A program made the translations under genes and the position numbers. From Heloderma charlesbogerti (taxonomy: Eukaryota; Chordata; Lepidosauria; Squamata; Helodermatidae), in contig JANEZZ010002693.1 of NCBI GenBank assembly GCA_026122225.1, positions 124,001 through 188,000 of the forward strand: a DNA stretch of 64,000 nucleotides. The letters are read 5' to 3'. The notes under the pieces are model-generated. The model had not been told where the DNA came from. It did not search any database and saw nothing but the letters and a program-made list of their open reading frames with translations. The first letter of the stretch is position 1; each line of letters starts with the position of its first letter. Shown piece by piece: positions 10,950 through 22,256 of the stretch.

Positions 10950-11331
10950 GTGGGCTTCATCAGATGGAGCTTTTATCCTGCAATTGAGATTGCTCCTTCA
11001 TGGAAGTTTGCGGGCTCTTTACACGACGCAGTGATCTTCCCAGGCGTCTCCTGCTCTAAATGTCCTTTGTTCCGTTTTTAAATAGATCGCAGATGATGAG
11101 CTATCGAATTACCCCCTTGTGTTCCGCCTCAGTGTCCTCCGTGAAAAGAGTTAAAGTAGCAAGAAGAGGAGCAAGATCAATGACAGATAATAGAAGACTC
11201 AGATATGGGGAGAATGAGGGGGGAAGGGGAGGGGGAGAAGGAAGCGGGTGAAAAAGGGAGTCATGATCCTGCATTTAAAATGGAAGCAGAAAGCCCCATT
11301 TTAAATGCAGGATTTTAGGCTGGTGTAGAAA
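10950..11331. mobile_element. MITE of the 'gaggcttttattgtgca' family inside L2
   Basis: The L2 match is interrupted here. The inserted DNA begins near TTCATCAGATGGAGCTTTTA and ends TGTAGAAATGCC. Similar left-end text occurs at 17.65 and 61.2 kb, and more weakly at 58.4 kb. The central part is purine-rich. A clean target duplication could not be fixed. Confidence 0.5.
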
Positions 11332-11574
11332 TGCCCTGTGACCCTATCTGGACAGAGATAGCTTTGTTACGGTTATCCAAGCTCTGGTAACCTTCTGTTT
11401 GGACTACCGCAATGCGTTATACGTGGGGCTGCCTTCGGAGATAGTCCAGCTGGTCTAATACAAGGCAGCAAAGTACTAACTAGGACTGGCTAATCTAATC
11501 ACATCATGTCAGTACTTTTTTTATCTGCGCTGACTGCCCAGTCCCAATTCAAAGTGCTGGATTTAATTGTTTAA

Positions 11575-11696
11575 GGGCACAATCCTATGCATGTTAAGAC
11601 AAAAAAAATCCTACAATCCCCAGCATTCTCCAACCACCCATCCTAGCTGGGAATTGTAGGCCTTTTCCCTGTCTAAACATGTGTAGGATTGTACCC
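11575..11696. mobile_element. Palindromic MITE flanked by TTAA, inside L2
   Basis: The ends GGGCACAATCCTATGCATG and CACATG-like ...GTAGGATTGTACCC are inverted over about 27 bases. TTAA stands on both sides (11571-11574, 11697-11700). L2 sequence continues across the insertion, which confirms the borders. TTAA duplication fits piggyBac or some Harbinger-type MITEs; I cannot choose between them. Confidence 0.8.
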
Positions 11697-12175
11697 TTAA
11701 AGTCCTAAGCAGCTTGGGTGTAGGTTACCTGAAGGATTATTTCCTCTCATACCAACCTACCTGGAGCCTAATATCTTCTTAGAAGAATTCCTTCACAGGG
11801 TGCCTGCGAATGGGGTATGGTGGATGGCTACCAGACACCAGAGAAAGCACCCTTTTGGTGGTGGCACCCTGGGAGAATGCTCTCCCCAAAGAGACTTGCT
11901 TGGAGCTTACACTGTGGTCCTTTTGGTGCCAGGTGAAGACTGTTTCATTTCCCTGAGCATTTTAAAATCCTTTAAATATATTTAGTGTTTTTAGCTAAGT
12001 TCAATGTTTTCTTGTTGCTGGTTTTACTTTATTTAGTTTTGCGGTGTGGCTGGTTTTTATTCTGTTTGATCTCCAGGACTGTTCTTGATGGTTTTAACTT
12101 TGGTTGTTGATCACACATAGGACATTATTAATTGGGCAGTATGAAAATGATGTAAATAAATAATAAAAGTTGTCC

Positions 12176-13681
12176 CTAACACCAGAATGGTGAAACCAAG
12201 TAGTAAGCTGTGCTCACTTTCCACCAGACTCTTCTGGAGGCTTGTCAATGATGTCACGGTAGTCTGGATTTGGAGAAATACATCCACTGGGTTCTGGAAC
12301 CTATTGTAGGTTCCAATTAGCTGCTGGACTCCTGGGAGTGAGATTTATTCCAGCTCAGCCATCCGGAATGAGCCAAATGAAACAATTGGGACCTGAGGTC
12401 AGAATTGTAAAAACTCACAACTGTAAATCACAAAGCCAGATCTTCAGTCTCATCAGGGAGTCCAAGACATGTTACAGAAAACAGATAACTGCCAAAAACA
12501 AACACACCCCTCACTGTTTCTTTGTCTGTTATTTTTGCTCTGACTCTTTGCATATATGTGTGGCTTGGTACACATATATGGGCACATCCACACAACAAGC
12601 CCAAACTGATTTAAGCAACATGGTTTCCACCCCAAAGAACCCTGAGAATTAGGACCATTTCACACTTTAGGCTAGGCAAACCCAGGCTTCTGACCACATG
12701 TATACTTAATAGGGAACTCATCAGTGTATGATATGGTACTAGTATTTACCTATATAAGTGTATGTCGTATATGAGTTTACCTGTGTGCAGGGGTCCATAA
12801 ATTATGTCTGGGCTTATTAGCCAAAAATTATTTCTACTAGCCAGCAGAAATATAATGAAAAGTTCTCTGAACATATGATGAGTGCCTTTCCCTTCCCACT
12901 GAGCAGTATTAAGAAGGGCTAATAGCACATATGGCATTGTTCCCCATAAGCCTGAGTCCCCTGCAGGTCCCTTTCTGACAAGTAAACATTGTCTCCACAG
13001 CATAGCAAACATCTGTTTTCAAAACCAGGGTTAAATAGGCTAGGATACACAGTTTTTCCCTCTCTCCCAAAGAAATCCACTCCAGATTTTTCTTCCTTCC
13101 CTGCAGCAGTTCCCCTTCACAACTCTGTCTTTTCTTGTTGCTGCTGTTTGCTTCTTATTTTAATGAGACTCCAGAGGATAAACTTGCAAAACTTCCATTT
13201 CCTTTATTTTCTTTCTGATGTGGAAAGGGGGAGTTGAGTGTGAGAGAAGCCAGTTGCAAGTGGGGCTGAGAAATGGAGAAAGGATGCAGAGGTAGAGAGG
13301 CAGAAGGAAGGAAGCAGATAAATAATGGGAGATTTGAAATTCTCCTCTGCCTTCTCCCATCTAGTTAGCCAATCAATTTGCAAAGCAAACCTTCCAGTTG
13401 TTCTTAAAAAATCTACCTTGACTTAGAATGAAGTGACAAGAGCTTGTTGACTGGGAGGTATCTGGAAGGAATATATTCTCAGGGTTATGGGTGGAGGCTG
13501 AGGTTGCAAAGGTTCCTTACCAGCAGCTGCTGCTTCTGAAGGCTCAGAAAGAGGATAATTCTGGGGGGAAAAGCAAAAGAGACTGCACAAGGGAAAGCAG
13601 CTTTGCACATGGAAAAGGAGAGAAACTAAAATACAATACTGAGCAGCAGCAAAGAGAGACTGAAAATGCCAGCCCTACCCC
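12176..13681. other. Unassigned non-coding sequence
   Basis: No repeat family recognised. No splice-bounded frame with protein-like composition was found. Confidence 0.5.
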
Positions 13682-13965
13682 CTCAGCCCACCAGTGATAT
13701 GGCCATCCAGCCTCTACTTAAAAACCTGCAATGAAGGAGAGTCCACCACCTTCTGTTCCATTGTCAAATAAAGCCTCCTAAAAGGAAGTTCTTCCTGGTT
13801 AGAATAAATCATTTTTCTTGTAATTTGAACTCACGGGTTGTTCTACTCTCTAGAACAACAGAAAACAAGTTTACTCCACCATCCATGTGACAGCTCTTCA
13901 TATATTTGAAGATGGCATAATATCACCTGTCAATTGTCTCTCCTCCAGGCTAATGGAGCATGCAA
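13682..13965 (-). mobile_element. CR1-type LINE 3' region, old
   Basis: The text GGCCATCCAGCCTCTACTTAAAAACC, AAGTTCTTCCTGGTTAG, ACAAGTTTACTCCACC and TTTGAAGATGGCATAATATCACCTG follows the antisense order of a CR1-type C-terminus, parallel to the younger copies at 23.6 and 50.2 kb but of another subfamily. The end is ragged. Confidence 0.75.
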
Positions 13966-15498
13966 AAACAGCAGCGTTTGCTTTTGGCAGACTCATCTGG
14001 TAAGAGATTTGCCACAAAGAGGAAACAGCCATTACAGGCATGACAGAAGGGGCGGGGGGAAAGAACCAGTGAGCATACCACTTGCTCTACATCTCAAACC
14101 TGCAGTAGTAATATTATCACATGTGATGATAGCATGGCCAGCGTGTGAATAATGGTCTTGCAAGACGGAAGATGTTTGCCAAACCCATATCTTGCTCCAG
14201 TTGGTGCAAGCTGTCAACTATTGCTAGGTTATTGTTACTGTTCAGCCAAGAAATAAAGGTTTGACTTGGGTAATCTCCAGTGTCTGTGATATTGTCTTTA
14301 GCTGCAACTGTATATGAAGTCAGTGAGATTTCATCCAGCAGCTTTCACATAAACACCTGATATCAGCCGTCAGCTGATGTCACCCCATACACATAGTTCT
14401 GAAATGTTAACACTTGGATGATTTAAAGTCAGTTTATCTAAATCCAGTTGCATCCTGGGAATTAATGAGGAGTATATCGCCTTAGGGAATAATAGAAGAT
14501 TATTATTTTTTGGATTCCAGTAATATAACATCTAAAGGATATTTCTTGTGCAATCCACCATAGATGTAAAATTGTGGCTTTCATTGCATCATCTTGGGCA
14601 CATGCCCAACGCTACTCTTATCAAAAGGGATTGCATGTTCGTTAGATGTCCTAATTGTAATAAAACCCTTCAGGATTGGCTGCTGGTGGAATGTCATCAT
14701 AATGTGGCACAAACAATCTGTTTCTTAAGTGTGTGTGTGTTTTTTAGATAAAATGTTGGGGGCAGGAAGGCACACAGTTTAGCACTGGTGCACTAGAGGG
14801 AGCTAGAGAGTAACACGTTTTCAACTATAACAAGATTAATTTTAACTCAGAAGATTACGTGCTTCACCACTGGAACCATCCAAAAAATATGTCACGTAAA
14901 TTTGAAAACCTTGGACACCGCTTGTCACATTCTGCCCAGTTTTAACCAATATCCCATTTCTCCTGTATCACAACTTCACAATCTCTTCCTTAACCCATAT
15001 GAAGCTTTAAAGATGGCCTCACTATAAGAAAAGTGACTAATTTATTTATTTGTTGGGAAATAAATAACAATCCTACATTATTATATTTTAATTAACTAAC
15101 ACTGTCTGGTCCCCCACGCACAGTTCAGGGCTTGGATCCAGCATCTTCCTAGGCTCATTTGGACAGAAGGGCTCATTTTGTCTGTGGAAGGCTTGTGATC
15201 CAGCGGAGCATTTGTGCTGGTGGCACAGGGGAGGCGGTGATCTTTGACAATTCAACCCTCCTCCCCCTGAAGCCCCTCTACTCCCCTGCAAATTTGCTCT
15301 GGAGGGTTGGGGGGACTGGGGGAGGAGGTGCAGGGGGCTGTAGAGGGAGGGGAAACTAGCAAAAATTGCCCCGCCCTTCTGCTAGTGGGAGGGTTCTGAA
15401 CAGAACCCCACTTAGGGAATGCTTCTGCCAGTGCAAAAGAAGTTGGATCCAACTCTTTCTGCATAGCAGAATGTCTATTTTGTCCCATGCTACAGAGG
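13966..15498. other. Unassigned non-coding sequence
   Basis: No family recognised. The part around 15200-15360 is GC-rich with poly-G tracts. Confidence 0.5.
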
Positions 15499-15506
15499 GT
15501 TACTAA

Positions 15507-15866
15507 TAGGGATGGGCGGATTCCCTACCTGGTGGTCTGGGTGGGAATCTGCCTGCGGGGGGAGGTGATCCGTCCCTCCCCCTGGAATCTGTCTGAGCCG
15601 GCTCGGCTCTGTGGCAATCCTGATCGCCAGTGGTGTGGCCGGCCGCCATTGCTGTGCTGTATCGCTGGCTGAGTGAGGGCTAACTTCGGACGCAAATGGC
15701 ATAAAGCTGTTAGATTAACCTAAATGCAGCCGCAGAGTGGAACTGGCTCAGACAGATTCCGGAGGGAAGTGGAGGTAAGTGCTCCGTTCCACCAAAGACT
15801 CCAGAGGCCAGATTCTTTGGAATCCAGCCTCATTGGGGTCCGTGGCGGAATTCTCCGCCAGCCCTA
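15507..15866. mobile_element. TAGGGATG-type hAT-like element, class A
   Basis: Starts TAGGGATGGGCGG and ends CTCCGCCAGCCCTA. The flanks are GTTACTAA (15499-15506) and GTTACTAC (15867-15874), an 8-base duplication with one change. Inside are GGAGGTGATCCGT and GAATTCTCCGCC, shared with the copies at 6.4, 19.1 and 48.7 kb. Non-coding. Confidence 0.88.
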
Positions 15867-15907
15867 GTTACTACCATTTGATTTCTTTTAATGTCTGCAA
15901 CACGGTT

Positions 15908-16085
15908 GCAGGTCATAGTCTGAAGGCACATGAGGCAGCCCCCTTGCTGAAGCTATGCAGGTCTGGATCTGATCAGTGCTTGGAGGGGAGACCATCTGGG
16001 AACCACACGTAGCCACCTTGAGTTCCACAATGGAAGAAAGGTGGGGTATAAATATAATAAATAAATAAATAAATAAATAAAATAT
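15908..16085 (+). repeat. 5S rRNA-derived SINE
   Basis: CTGAAGCTATGCAGGTCTGG followed by AGTGCTTGGAGGGGAGACCA and CTGGGAACC keeps the order of the 5S rRNA gene's internal control region. The body CCTTGAGTTCCACAATGGAA and a (AAAT)n tail follow. Two other copies in the window share the same fusion. The SINE would be transcribed from its 5S-like promoter and moved by a LINE. Confidence 0.8.
16051..16085. repeat. (AATA)n tail of the 5S SINE
   Basis: Tandem AAAT units forming the SINE's 3' tail. Confidence 0.9.
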
Positions 16086-16605
16086 TGACTATTAAAAATA
16101 AACAGGGCCTTGACATTAACAAAAAGCTAGCCAGCTTCCTACACCTTTAACCATCCTTTTTGTGAATGTGGGAACTGACGTTTGAAAATTGGGTAGTTCT
16201 ATACTGAACAGGGAAACTGTCAGGTTCTGTGGGAATAAAAATCATAGCAGTAGCAATAATAACACTTTAAATGCTTTTAATGATGCTTCCCTGTGTGATA
16301 TATCTCCTTATTACATACAAAAAAATTAGGAGTGATCTCCACTGGATCTGTTTAACTGCCTTGCCTGGAGCTGTTCAAGATGGGGCAAGATGGAATAGGT
16401 TGGTAAAGGCACAGTAATATTAACTGAAGGTCCATTCATTTATTGTTTTTCTCTCCATCATGATGAAACACAATGGAATAGAATGGAAACATTGCTTGAA
16501 TAAGTAGATGATTGGCTTGATTTCCCCGCTGGTAAAATACCATCCACCATTACAGTTTAGATCTCATAACTCAGATTCTCATTTGGAATCATTCTAAACC
16601 ATTCT
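16086..16605. other. Unassigned non-coding sequence
   Basis: AT-rich; nothing recognised. Confidence 0.5.
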
Positions 16606-16613
16606 ATTGGAGG

Positions 16614-17051
16614 TAGGGATGCATAGATCATGTAAAATCCATTATGTCTGTGTTTCGTGGATTGCCAGGCATCTTTCATTCCTTTATCTGCTCATCGATG
16701 GAATTAATTTTTTGTTTCCAAATTTGCACAAATTCGCATTTGTGAAATTTTGCAATTTCGCACATGCAAAAATGCACAACTGCCCTGAAATGTCCATTTT
16801 TACACATTAGCCTATGGGGGAGGAAGTGCATTTTTGAAGTTAAAAACTTTTTTTGGATATTTTTCTATGAGGAAATTTGCACAAAATTTGGGAACGTTAG
16901 AAAATTGGTCTACAAGTCTGCAGAATCTGACCAACAGGGGAGAAAGCCAGTCCGCTACAGAATCTACAGGATGGATTCATGGGAAACTGAACTCATTTGG
17001 TTCCCTTGAGTGGCTGGGACATCCCTTATGGGTGTCCCTCTGACACACCTA
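16614..17051. mobile_element. TAGGGATG-type hAT-like element, class B
   Basis: Starts TAGGGATGCATAG and ends TGACACACCTA, with a perfect 8-base duplication ATTGGAGG (16606-16613, 17052-17059). The interior carries repeated AAATTTGCAC, TTCGCATTTGTG and ATGCAAAAATGCAC-type words rather than the long palindromes of class A. Non-coding. Confidence 0.88.
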
Positions 17052-17059
17052 ATTGGAGG

Positions 17060-17647
17060 TTATCTTAGCTGAGTATATAGTTAGGAAAATATTTTAAAAT
17101 GGTGTCTGGACCAGCATAGGTACCAGGATTTGTCTTCTAGTTCAGACTTCTCCAACTTTCCCAAGTCCCCCAAAGCTCCTCTTCCTCTCCTTCTCCTTCT
17201 TCCTGATGATGATGATACAGAAAAACTGGTACCTCTGATCTTCTGCAAAAACATTAGTCATGTAAATGTTCAAAAATGTTCATGGGGAGGATTGTGGCCT
17301 TGGTAGCTGGCTGTAACCCCTAAGTGTGCTCAACGACCAACATAGGTTGGAGGGCACATTTGTGTGGCAGGCCAATCTGTACACCAGAAAAAAAAGGGGT
17401 ATAGAAATTGCATGGTTGGAGCCTACCTGCATAAGTGTGCAGGTTGACATGTCAAGGAGATGGGAGCAGCTTCCAGGCTCACCCCCCCCATACACACATC
17501 TGTATACTTCGAATGTCTGCCCAGGGCTACTGTGATACTACCTAAAAGTAAAAGAGGTATGTCGGAAGAAAGAATTTCAATAGGACTGGAGAGTAAATCA
17601 GAGAGGCTCAGTCTTGAGAAACACATCTTGGTCAATACTAGTCTGGA
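17060..17647. other. Unassigned non-coding sequence
   Basis: Nothing recognised apart from short C runs. Confidence 0.5.
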
Positions 17648-17735
17648 TGCATCCAGATGAGGCTTTTATGGTGCCATCGCCCTGCCTCGTTCATGTCATG
17701 TAATGGGGGTCCAGATGATGTCTTCCAGTCGCAAC
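17648..17735. mobile_element. MITE fragment, 'gaggcttttattgtgca' family
   Basis: CATCCAGATGAGGCTTTTAT and CGCCCTGCCTCGTTCA recur at 61.2 kb almost unchanged. The right end is uncertain. Confidence 0.5.
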
Positions 17736-18266
17736 CCTCCCATCATTTCACTTCAAATTATAGCTAGGCAGAATTCGGCAGAAATTCATAGCTGTTGACA
17801 GTCATGACAACTCTTCAGATTTTGGCATTGTAAACCAGGCAGTGTTTCTTTTCCCATTGTACAATCCGTGCCTGTTTGGTACATCAGTCTTTTCTTGTGG
17901 GACTCTCTTTCAATCTTACACATCGTTCTTCAGAGTCTGGAGACCAGCTTTGCCCCATGGAATTTGTTTTTTTAGTCAAGCAGGTAGAGCCCGTCTCCTT
18001 GCCAGGGGATCACCAACTTTGATCCTTGAGAACAAAAGGGTATGAGTAAGCACTTCTTATTCTGCCCAGGCCATGGAGTATCCACCCTTTGTGAAACTTC
18101 AAAGGCTAGCTATGACTTCATGGCTTGGCGCCTTTCGGTTGCAGACACCACCCTTGGGAAGGGGGTGGGGAGTGGAAGCCTGGATGATCTCACCAGACTG
18201 TCTTCTGGAGCTGCATACAAGGAGGCACTCGGGGCATATGGAGCAGTGTCTGGTCTCCCTATAATG
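17736..18266. other. Unassigned non-coding sequence
   Basis: Nothing recognised. Confidence 0.45.
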
Positions 18267-18369
18267 CAGTTGTCCCCGATCTGGTGACCTCCAGATGTAT
18301 TGGGCTACAACAGCCATAATCCCTAGCCAGCTGAGGCTGTAGTCCAACCCATCTGGAGGGCATGTTCGA
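18267..18369. mobile_element. Palindromic MITE ('ccagatgtgttggac' family)
   Basis: Arms around CCTCCAGATGTATTGGGC and CCAACCCATCTGGAGG are inverted, with CAGCCATAATCC/CAGCTGAGGCTG in the centre. The same design occurs at 36.3, 42.6, 46.1, 59.7 and 60.1 kb. Confidence 0.7.
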
Positions 18370-19130
18370 AAGGTTTATATGAGAAGACTACAAGTTGCAT
18401 CTAGAAAAGTTTCAAATGCTTAAAGCAATTGCTTTAAGATGTGTTACAGTCTGCTGGGCCAAGTTCATAACTCCTGAGTCAGTTATTCCGACTACTGACT
18501 CAGCATAGGAGGGCTTCTGCTACAAAAAGCTGCCAACAAGCAGGGGCTCCAGAAGTGCTAAACAGAGTCTGCAGCCTGGCTGTGTGTGTATAAGAAAGGC
18601 TTTTCCACTTAAAACCTTTTACCCTTGGATGTGATTCTCAAAAGGGGAAGATGAACATGATTCTCGTGGCATGTACAGTACTTGATTATGTGCAACACCA
18701 GCTATGTAGTGCTGGCGGGTTGCACTGGGTCTTTGTTCCTGCACTTTTATTAGAGCTGGCCCCCAGCCAGGGCCCAGTCAGCTGCTGCTGCTGCTGCTGC
18801 TGCTGCAGGAGCAGAGGCAGAGGAAGGAGGGAGTAGAGGAAGGGAGTGCGGGTGACTGGCAGCTGCCTCTCACCTACAATGCAGAGCCGGCCACACGAAG
18901 GGGGCGAGAGAGGGAGCCTGAGGGAGCTCTGCAGCCCCAAGGTCACCTGCTCCCCTCCTCAGCAGGGGAGGAGGGAGAAAAGAGGCACACGGGACCAAAG
19001 CCACCTTCCCTCTCCTCGGCGCCCCTTATTCTCCTCCTCAGCCCTCAGCTTCTCTGCCTTCCACCCCCTGAGTAGCCGCCACACCATGCAACTCGACCGT
19101 CCCCAGCCAGCCCCTCAGCTTTCCGCCCCT
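18370..19130. other. Unassigned sequence, GC-rich from about 18.75 kb
   Basis: From about 18750 to 19130 the DNA is GC-rich and contains several CpG. No promoter, exon or repeat family is recognisable. The GC-rich part continues after the inserted element at 19139-19679. Confidence 0.45.
18781..18806. repeat. (GCT)n trinucleotide repeat
   Basis: Eight to nine GCT units. It gives polyQ, polyL or polyA in different frames, but none belongs to a supportable gene. Confidence 0.9.
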
Positions 19131-19138
19131 TCCCCCAC

Positions 19139-19679
19139 TAGGGGTGTATGGAATGGATTCCCCACCATCCGTTCTGGTGGGGAATCTGCCTGGTGGGGCG
19201 GGGAGGTGATCCGTTCCTCCCCCCCAGAATCCTCTGGAGTGGCTCCGCTCTGTGAGGATTCTGCAGAGCTGCCTGGCTTGAGGGCCACTTACCTGCTGGA
19301 CCCATCCCGTTCTCCGTGCTGATCGCCATTTTTTTTTAAATGGTGATCGGCAGGATGTGCCCATAGACTTATACGCAAACTAGAGCCGTGAATCTTGTGT
19401 ATAAGTCTATGTGTCCATAGACTCATCCTCAAGATTCACGGCTCTAGTTTGCGTATAAATCTATGAGCACATCCTGCCGATCACCATTTTTTTTTTTTTA
19501 AAGTGGTGATTGGCACGGAGGAGAATGGGACGGGTCCAGGAACAAGCAGCCGGAGCTGTTCCACGCGGAATCCTCCTGGAACAGGGGTAAGTGGGACCGA
19601 TCCGCCACGGATTCCGGAGGCCAGATTCCAAAGAATCTGGCCTCATTCAAATTCATGATGGATTTCTCTAACATCCCTA
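19139..19679. mobile_element. TAGGGATG-type hAT-like element with large internal inverted repeat
   Basis: Starts TAGGGGTGTATGG and ends CTAACATCCCTA. A perfect 8-base duplication TCCCCCAC flanks it (19131-19138, 19680-19687). Inside, about 50 bases (19353-19402) recur inverted at about 19429-19478, including the word ACTAGAGCCGTGAATCTTG. ATCGCCATTTTTTTTTAAA at 19322 is answered by the T run at 19486. Non-coding. Confidence 0.9.
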
Positions 19680-19687
19680 TCCCCCAC

Positions 19688-20054
19688 CCTGCTGTCCATC
19701 CCTGCTCAGTGTGTGAGAGCCCAGTGGGTTGCGTGAGTTTTGCCACCATTCTCTTCTTCTCCTCGTTGTCCTGCAGCACCGGCCACCTGTTCAGACCTGC
19801 TGATGCTGGCCACGGCAGAAGAACCAGGTGGGGGGCCGCTGCTGCCATTGTCTGTTGGTCGTGCTTATGCATGGGGTTTGCTGTGTGTGGGAGAGGGACT
19901 CTAGTGGGCTTGATGTGCAGACATTAGCAGGGGTCATGTTTTAGCACCAGCATTCAAAAGTTTTCACCTGCTGTTTGTTTGCACATCAAGTTTGTCCAGG
20001 TGCAGGAGGAGGCCTGGGGTTGGATCCAACCCCTCTGTTTGACAGTAGGATTCT
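19688..20054. other. Unassigned sequence
   Basis: GC-rich at the left, ordinary at the right. Nothing recognised. Confidence 0.45.
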
Positions 20055-20228
20055 AGGCTTGTTCACTTGGATGTAAATCCCAAAGTGTTCAATGGAGCTT
20101 ACTCCCCTAGTGAGTGTAATTAGGCTTGTAGGCTTGTAGGGCAATCCTCCTTGTATATTCAGAAGTAAGTGTCATTATGTTCAATGGGATTTACTCCCAA
20201 ATAGATGTGTATAGGATTGCAGCCTTAC
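20055..20228. mobile_element. Two adjacent short MITEs ('caatcctatgcatg' family)
   Basis: Two similar units, 20055-20128 and 20140-20228, each contain a TTCAATGGGATTTACTCCC-like core. The second ends TGTATAGGATTGCAG, the family's usual end. Confidence 0.7.
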
Positions 20229-20275
20229 AGGAGTTGTGGGTCACCGTGGACTAAGTTCCATTTATTTTAATGGGG

Positions 20276-20315
20276 ATTATATTATTATTATTATTGCTAC
20301 TACTACTACTACTAC
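20276..20315. repeat. (ATT)n/(CTA)n microsatellite
   Basis: About five ATT units followed directly by about six CTA units. Confidence 0.9.
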
Positions 20316-20689
20316 ATGTTTTTTGAATTACAAAGGACTAACCAAATAATATTTTCTAGCAAGTTGCTGGACATGACTTTGTGTGTCTCTCTGTGTGTTT
20401 TCTTTTCAAATGGACCTTTTAATAATTCTGAGTTAGACAAAGTAAGTGACTGAAAGCTCATTTTCATTGCATAATCTTACAAGGTTGTATAATTTTAGAG
20501 TGGCTGTGACTATCACAAAGGGAACCTGCGCTTCTGAATTTGCCACTACACTACTGTGCAACACAGATTAAGATGATCACTTCCTTGAGATAACTCTTGA
20601 GTCATGCCTGAATAAAGGAATGTGTCGATTGTGTGCTCTTGTGTAACTTTAATTTATGACCATGGGGGCTTGCACAGATGTATCTAGTG
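20316..20689. other. Unassigned sequence, no repeat signal
   Basis: Moderately AT-rich with no simple repeats and no known family. It could be single-copy DNA. Confidence 0.45.
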
Positions 20690-21021
20690 CAGGGGTGCAG
20701 AACCTCTTTCAGTCCAAAGGCTAAATTCCATGTCAGAGAAGCTCTCTGGGGCCACATTCTGGTGGTGGGCGGGGGCAAAGAACAAGGGGCGTGGCCAAAA
20801 TACCAAACATTCCAGCATATTTTAGCTTAAAGCACTTACTGCCAGTTGCTCAGCCTTAGGAGAAACATTGCAACTTTTGAGAATGGGGGGAAATGCCAGG
20901 AAACCACCAACTGGTCAGTGGTTGGGGGAAAGGGGAAGGGGGCATGGCATTTTGGGATCCCTAGGATTGGGACCTCCAGAGGGCTTGATTTAGCCCCTGG
21001 GTCTGAGGTTCTACACCCATG
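20690..21021. mobile_element. Non-autonomous hAT element, CAGGGGTGCAGAACC ends
   Basis: Starts CAGGGGTGCAGAACCTC and ends GAGGTTCTACACCCATG, an inverted pair. It is the same family as 49485-49808. The flanks ATCTAGTG and ATTTACAG match only in part, so the 8-base duplication is eroded or absent. Confidence 0.75.
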
Positions 21022-21027
21022 ATTTAC

Positions 21028-21141
21028 AGTGCAATCCAATGCATGTTTAGACAGAAGAAAGTGCTACAACTCCCAGCATTCCCCAGCCACCATGCTGTTG
21101 TAGGACCTTCTTTTATTCAAACATGCATAGGATTGCATCCT
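21028..21141. mobile_element. Palindromic MITE, same family as 11575-11696
   Basis: GTGCAATCCAATGCATG and CATGCATAGGATTGCA are inverted ends. ACTCCCAGCATTCCCCAGCC is shared with the 11.6 kb copy. Confidence 0.75.
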
Positions 21142-21621
21142 TAATGGATTGAGACATTGGGGCATTAGAAGCTTTGTGGAAGATGAATGCCCCTCCCCCC
21201 CAGACACTGGAAGCACAGCCCACTGTTTATGGTTCCCCTGAGCCTTCTGCGACTGGACATTTTCAGATATTTTTCACCAGATTTCTGTCCTTAACATTTG
21301 ATTTGCAAAATGAAATGATTCTCAGGGAGCCAGATTCCATGTTTTGCAGCACGCATGCATGGATGGGAAACACTACTAGCCCTATCTGAGATATTTCACC
21401 ATGTACAATAGCATTGTGAGAGCTGGCAATTGTGTTCTGTTGAAGCAAGGTTTAAGGAAATATTGCGCATTCCCCCAAGTATCTGTACAACCTCTTTTAT
21501 TTTTAACATTCCTGCACATCAGACAATTGAGAATTCTCTGTGATTAACAAGCTCTTAGTGTAATTTGCAGTAACTGTTTGCTTCATTTTCCAGAGTGATA
21601 GCTATGCTTGTTGCTGCAAAA
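21142..21621. other. Unassigned sequence
   Basis: Nothing recognised. Confidence 0.45.
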
Positions 21622-21715
21622 ATAACAAAGAGTCATGGCAGCTTAAAGACTGTAATAGATTTATAATAAATTTGTTAGTCTTTAAGGTGCCACAAGAGTC
21701 TTTGTTGTGTTAGCT
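21622..21715. repeat. Short amniote palindromic repeat
   Basis: ACAAAGAGTCATGG, TTAAAGACT and TTTATAATAAATTTG are answered by TTAGTCTTTAAGGTGCC and AGAGTCTTTGTTG. I recognise this as a widespread reptile repeat whose other half (GCTGCAACAGACT) appears at 34.95 kb. I cannot name its superfamily with confidence. Confidence 0.55.
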
Positions 21716-22206
21716 CCAGTTCGTCCTGCTTGTTCCTGTCAGATTAAATTTAAGAGTAAAAACACTTTCTGTGCGCTCATAAGTATCACTGTTCCCTTAA
21801 TGTTGATTCAAATCATGTAAGTGTTTGCAGATTCTGGCTAAGTGAACACTATTTTGTGCATTGCTGCTGTTGCTGGGGCTGGTATTGCCCTAAACCATTC
21901 TTTCATCAAGGTAAAGAGAGACTTAATCTCCAGTTTGGTTAGCTTGCCTTTTTGTTTGTGCTGTCTTCTAATTTGATGTTAATAGGCGTCGAAGATGTAC
22001 ATTTTCTGCCAACACAAACAGTTTCTCTGAAATGCAAAAGAAATGAGTCTTTGCTTGCAGGAGTTTGCAGTTAGAATAACGAATGCTATAAAACAGGCAT
22101 GAGAAAGTTCCCACTGAAGGTCAGAATTTCGGGGGGGGGGGGCACTTCAAGTATGCCGCACAAAGGTATAATTTTATTCTTCTCTGACTGTATATATACC
22201 ATACAC
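21716..22206. other. Unassigned sequence
   Basis: Nothing recognised except a G run at 22131-22141. Confidence 0.45.
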
Positions 22207-22256
22207 ATTCTCTCTCTCACTCTCACTCTCTCTCACACACACGCACACACACACGT
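22207..22256. repeat. (TC)n/(CA)n microsatellite
   Basis: A TC tract passes into a CA tract, with a few interruptions. Confidence 0.9.

Larger units (their letters stand above)
10750..12175 (+). mobile_element. L2 LINE relic interrupted by two DNA elements
   Basis: The stretch 10800-10940 aligns by eye with 4970-5110 of the L2 copy at 4.8 kb (CAGGTTTGCAGTTTGTGGG, TCATTGTCACTGGAGG). The L2 match resumes at ACCCTATCTGGACAGAGATA near 11342, stops at 11570 and resumes again at GTCCTAAGCAGCTTGGG after 11700. It ends with a worn 3' tail near 12160. The reading frame is destroyed. Confidence 0.75.

Noticed and set aside
18651..18946. Possible polyglutamine exon
   Set aside because: The run comes from (GCT)n and different frames give different homopolymers; no splice context or conserved flank is visible.
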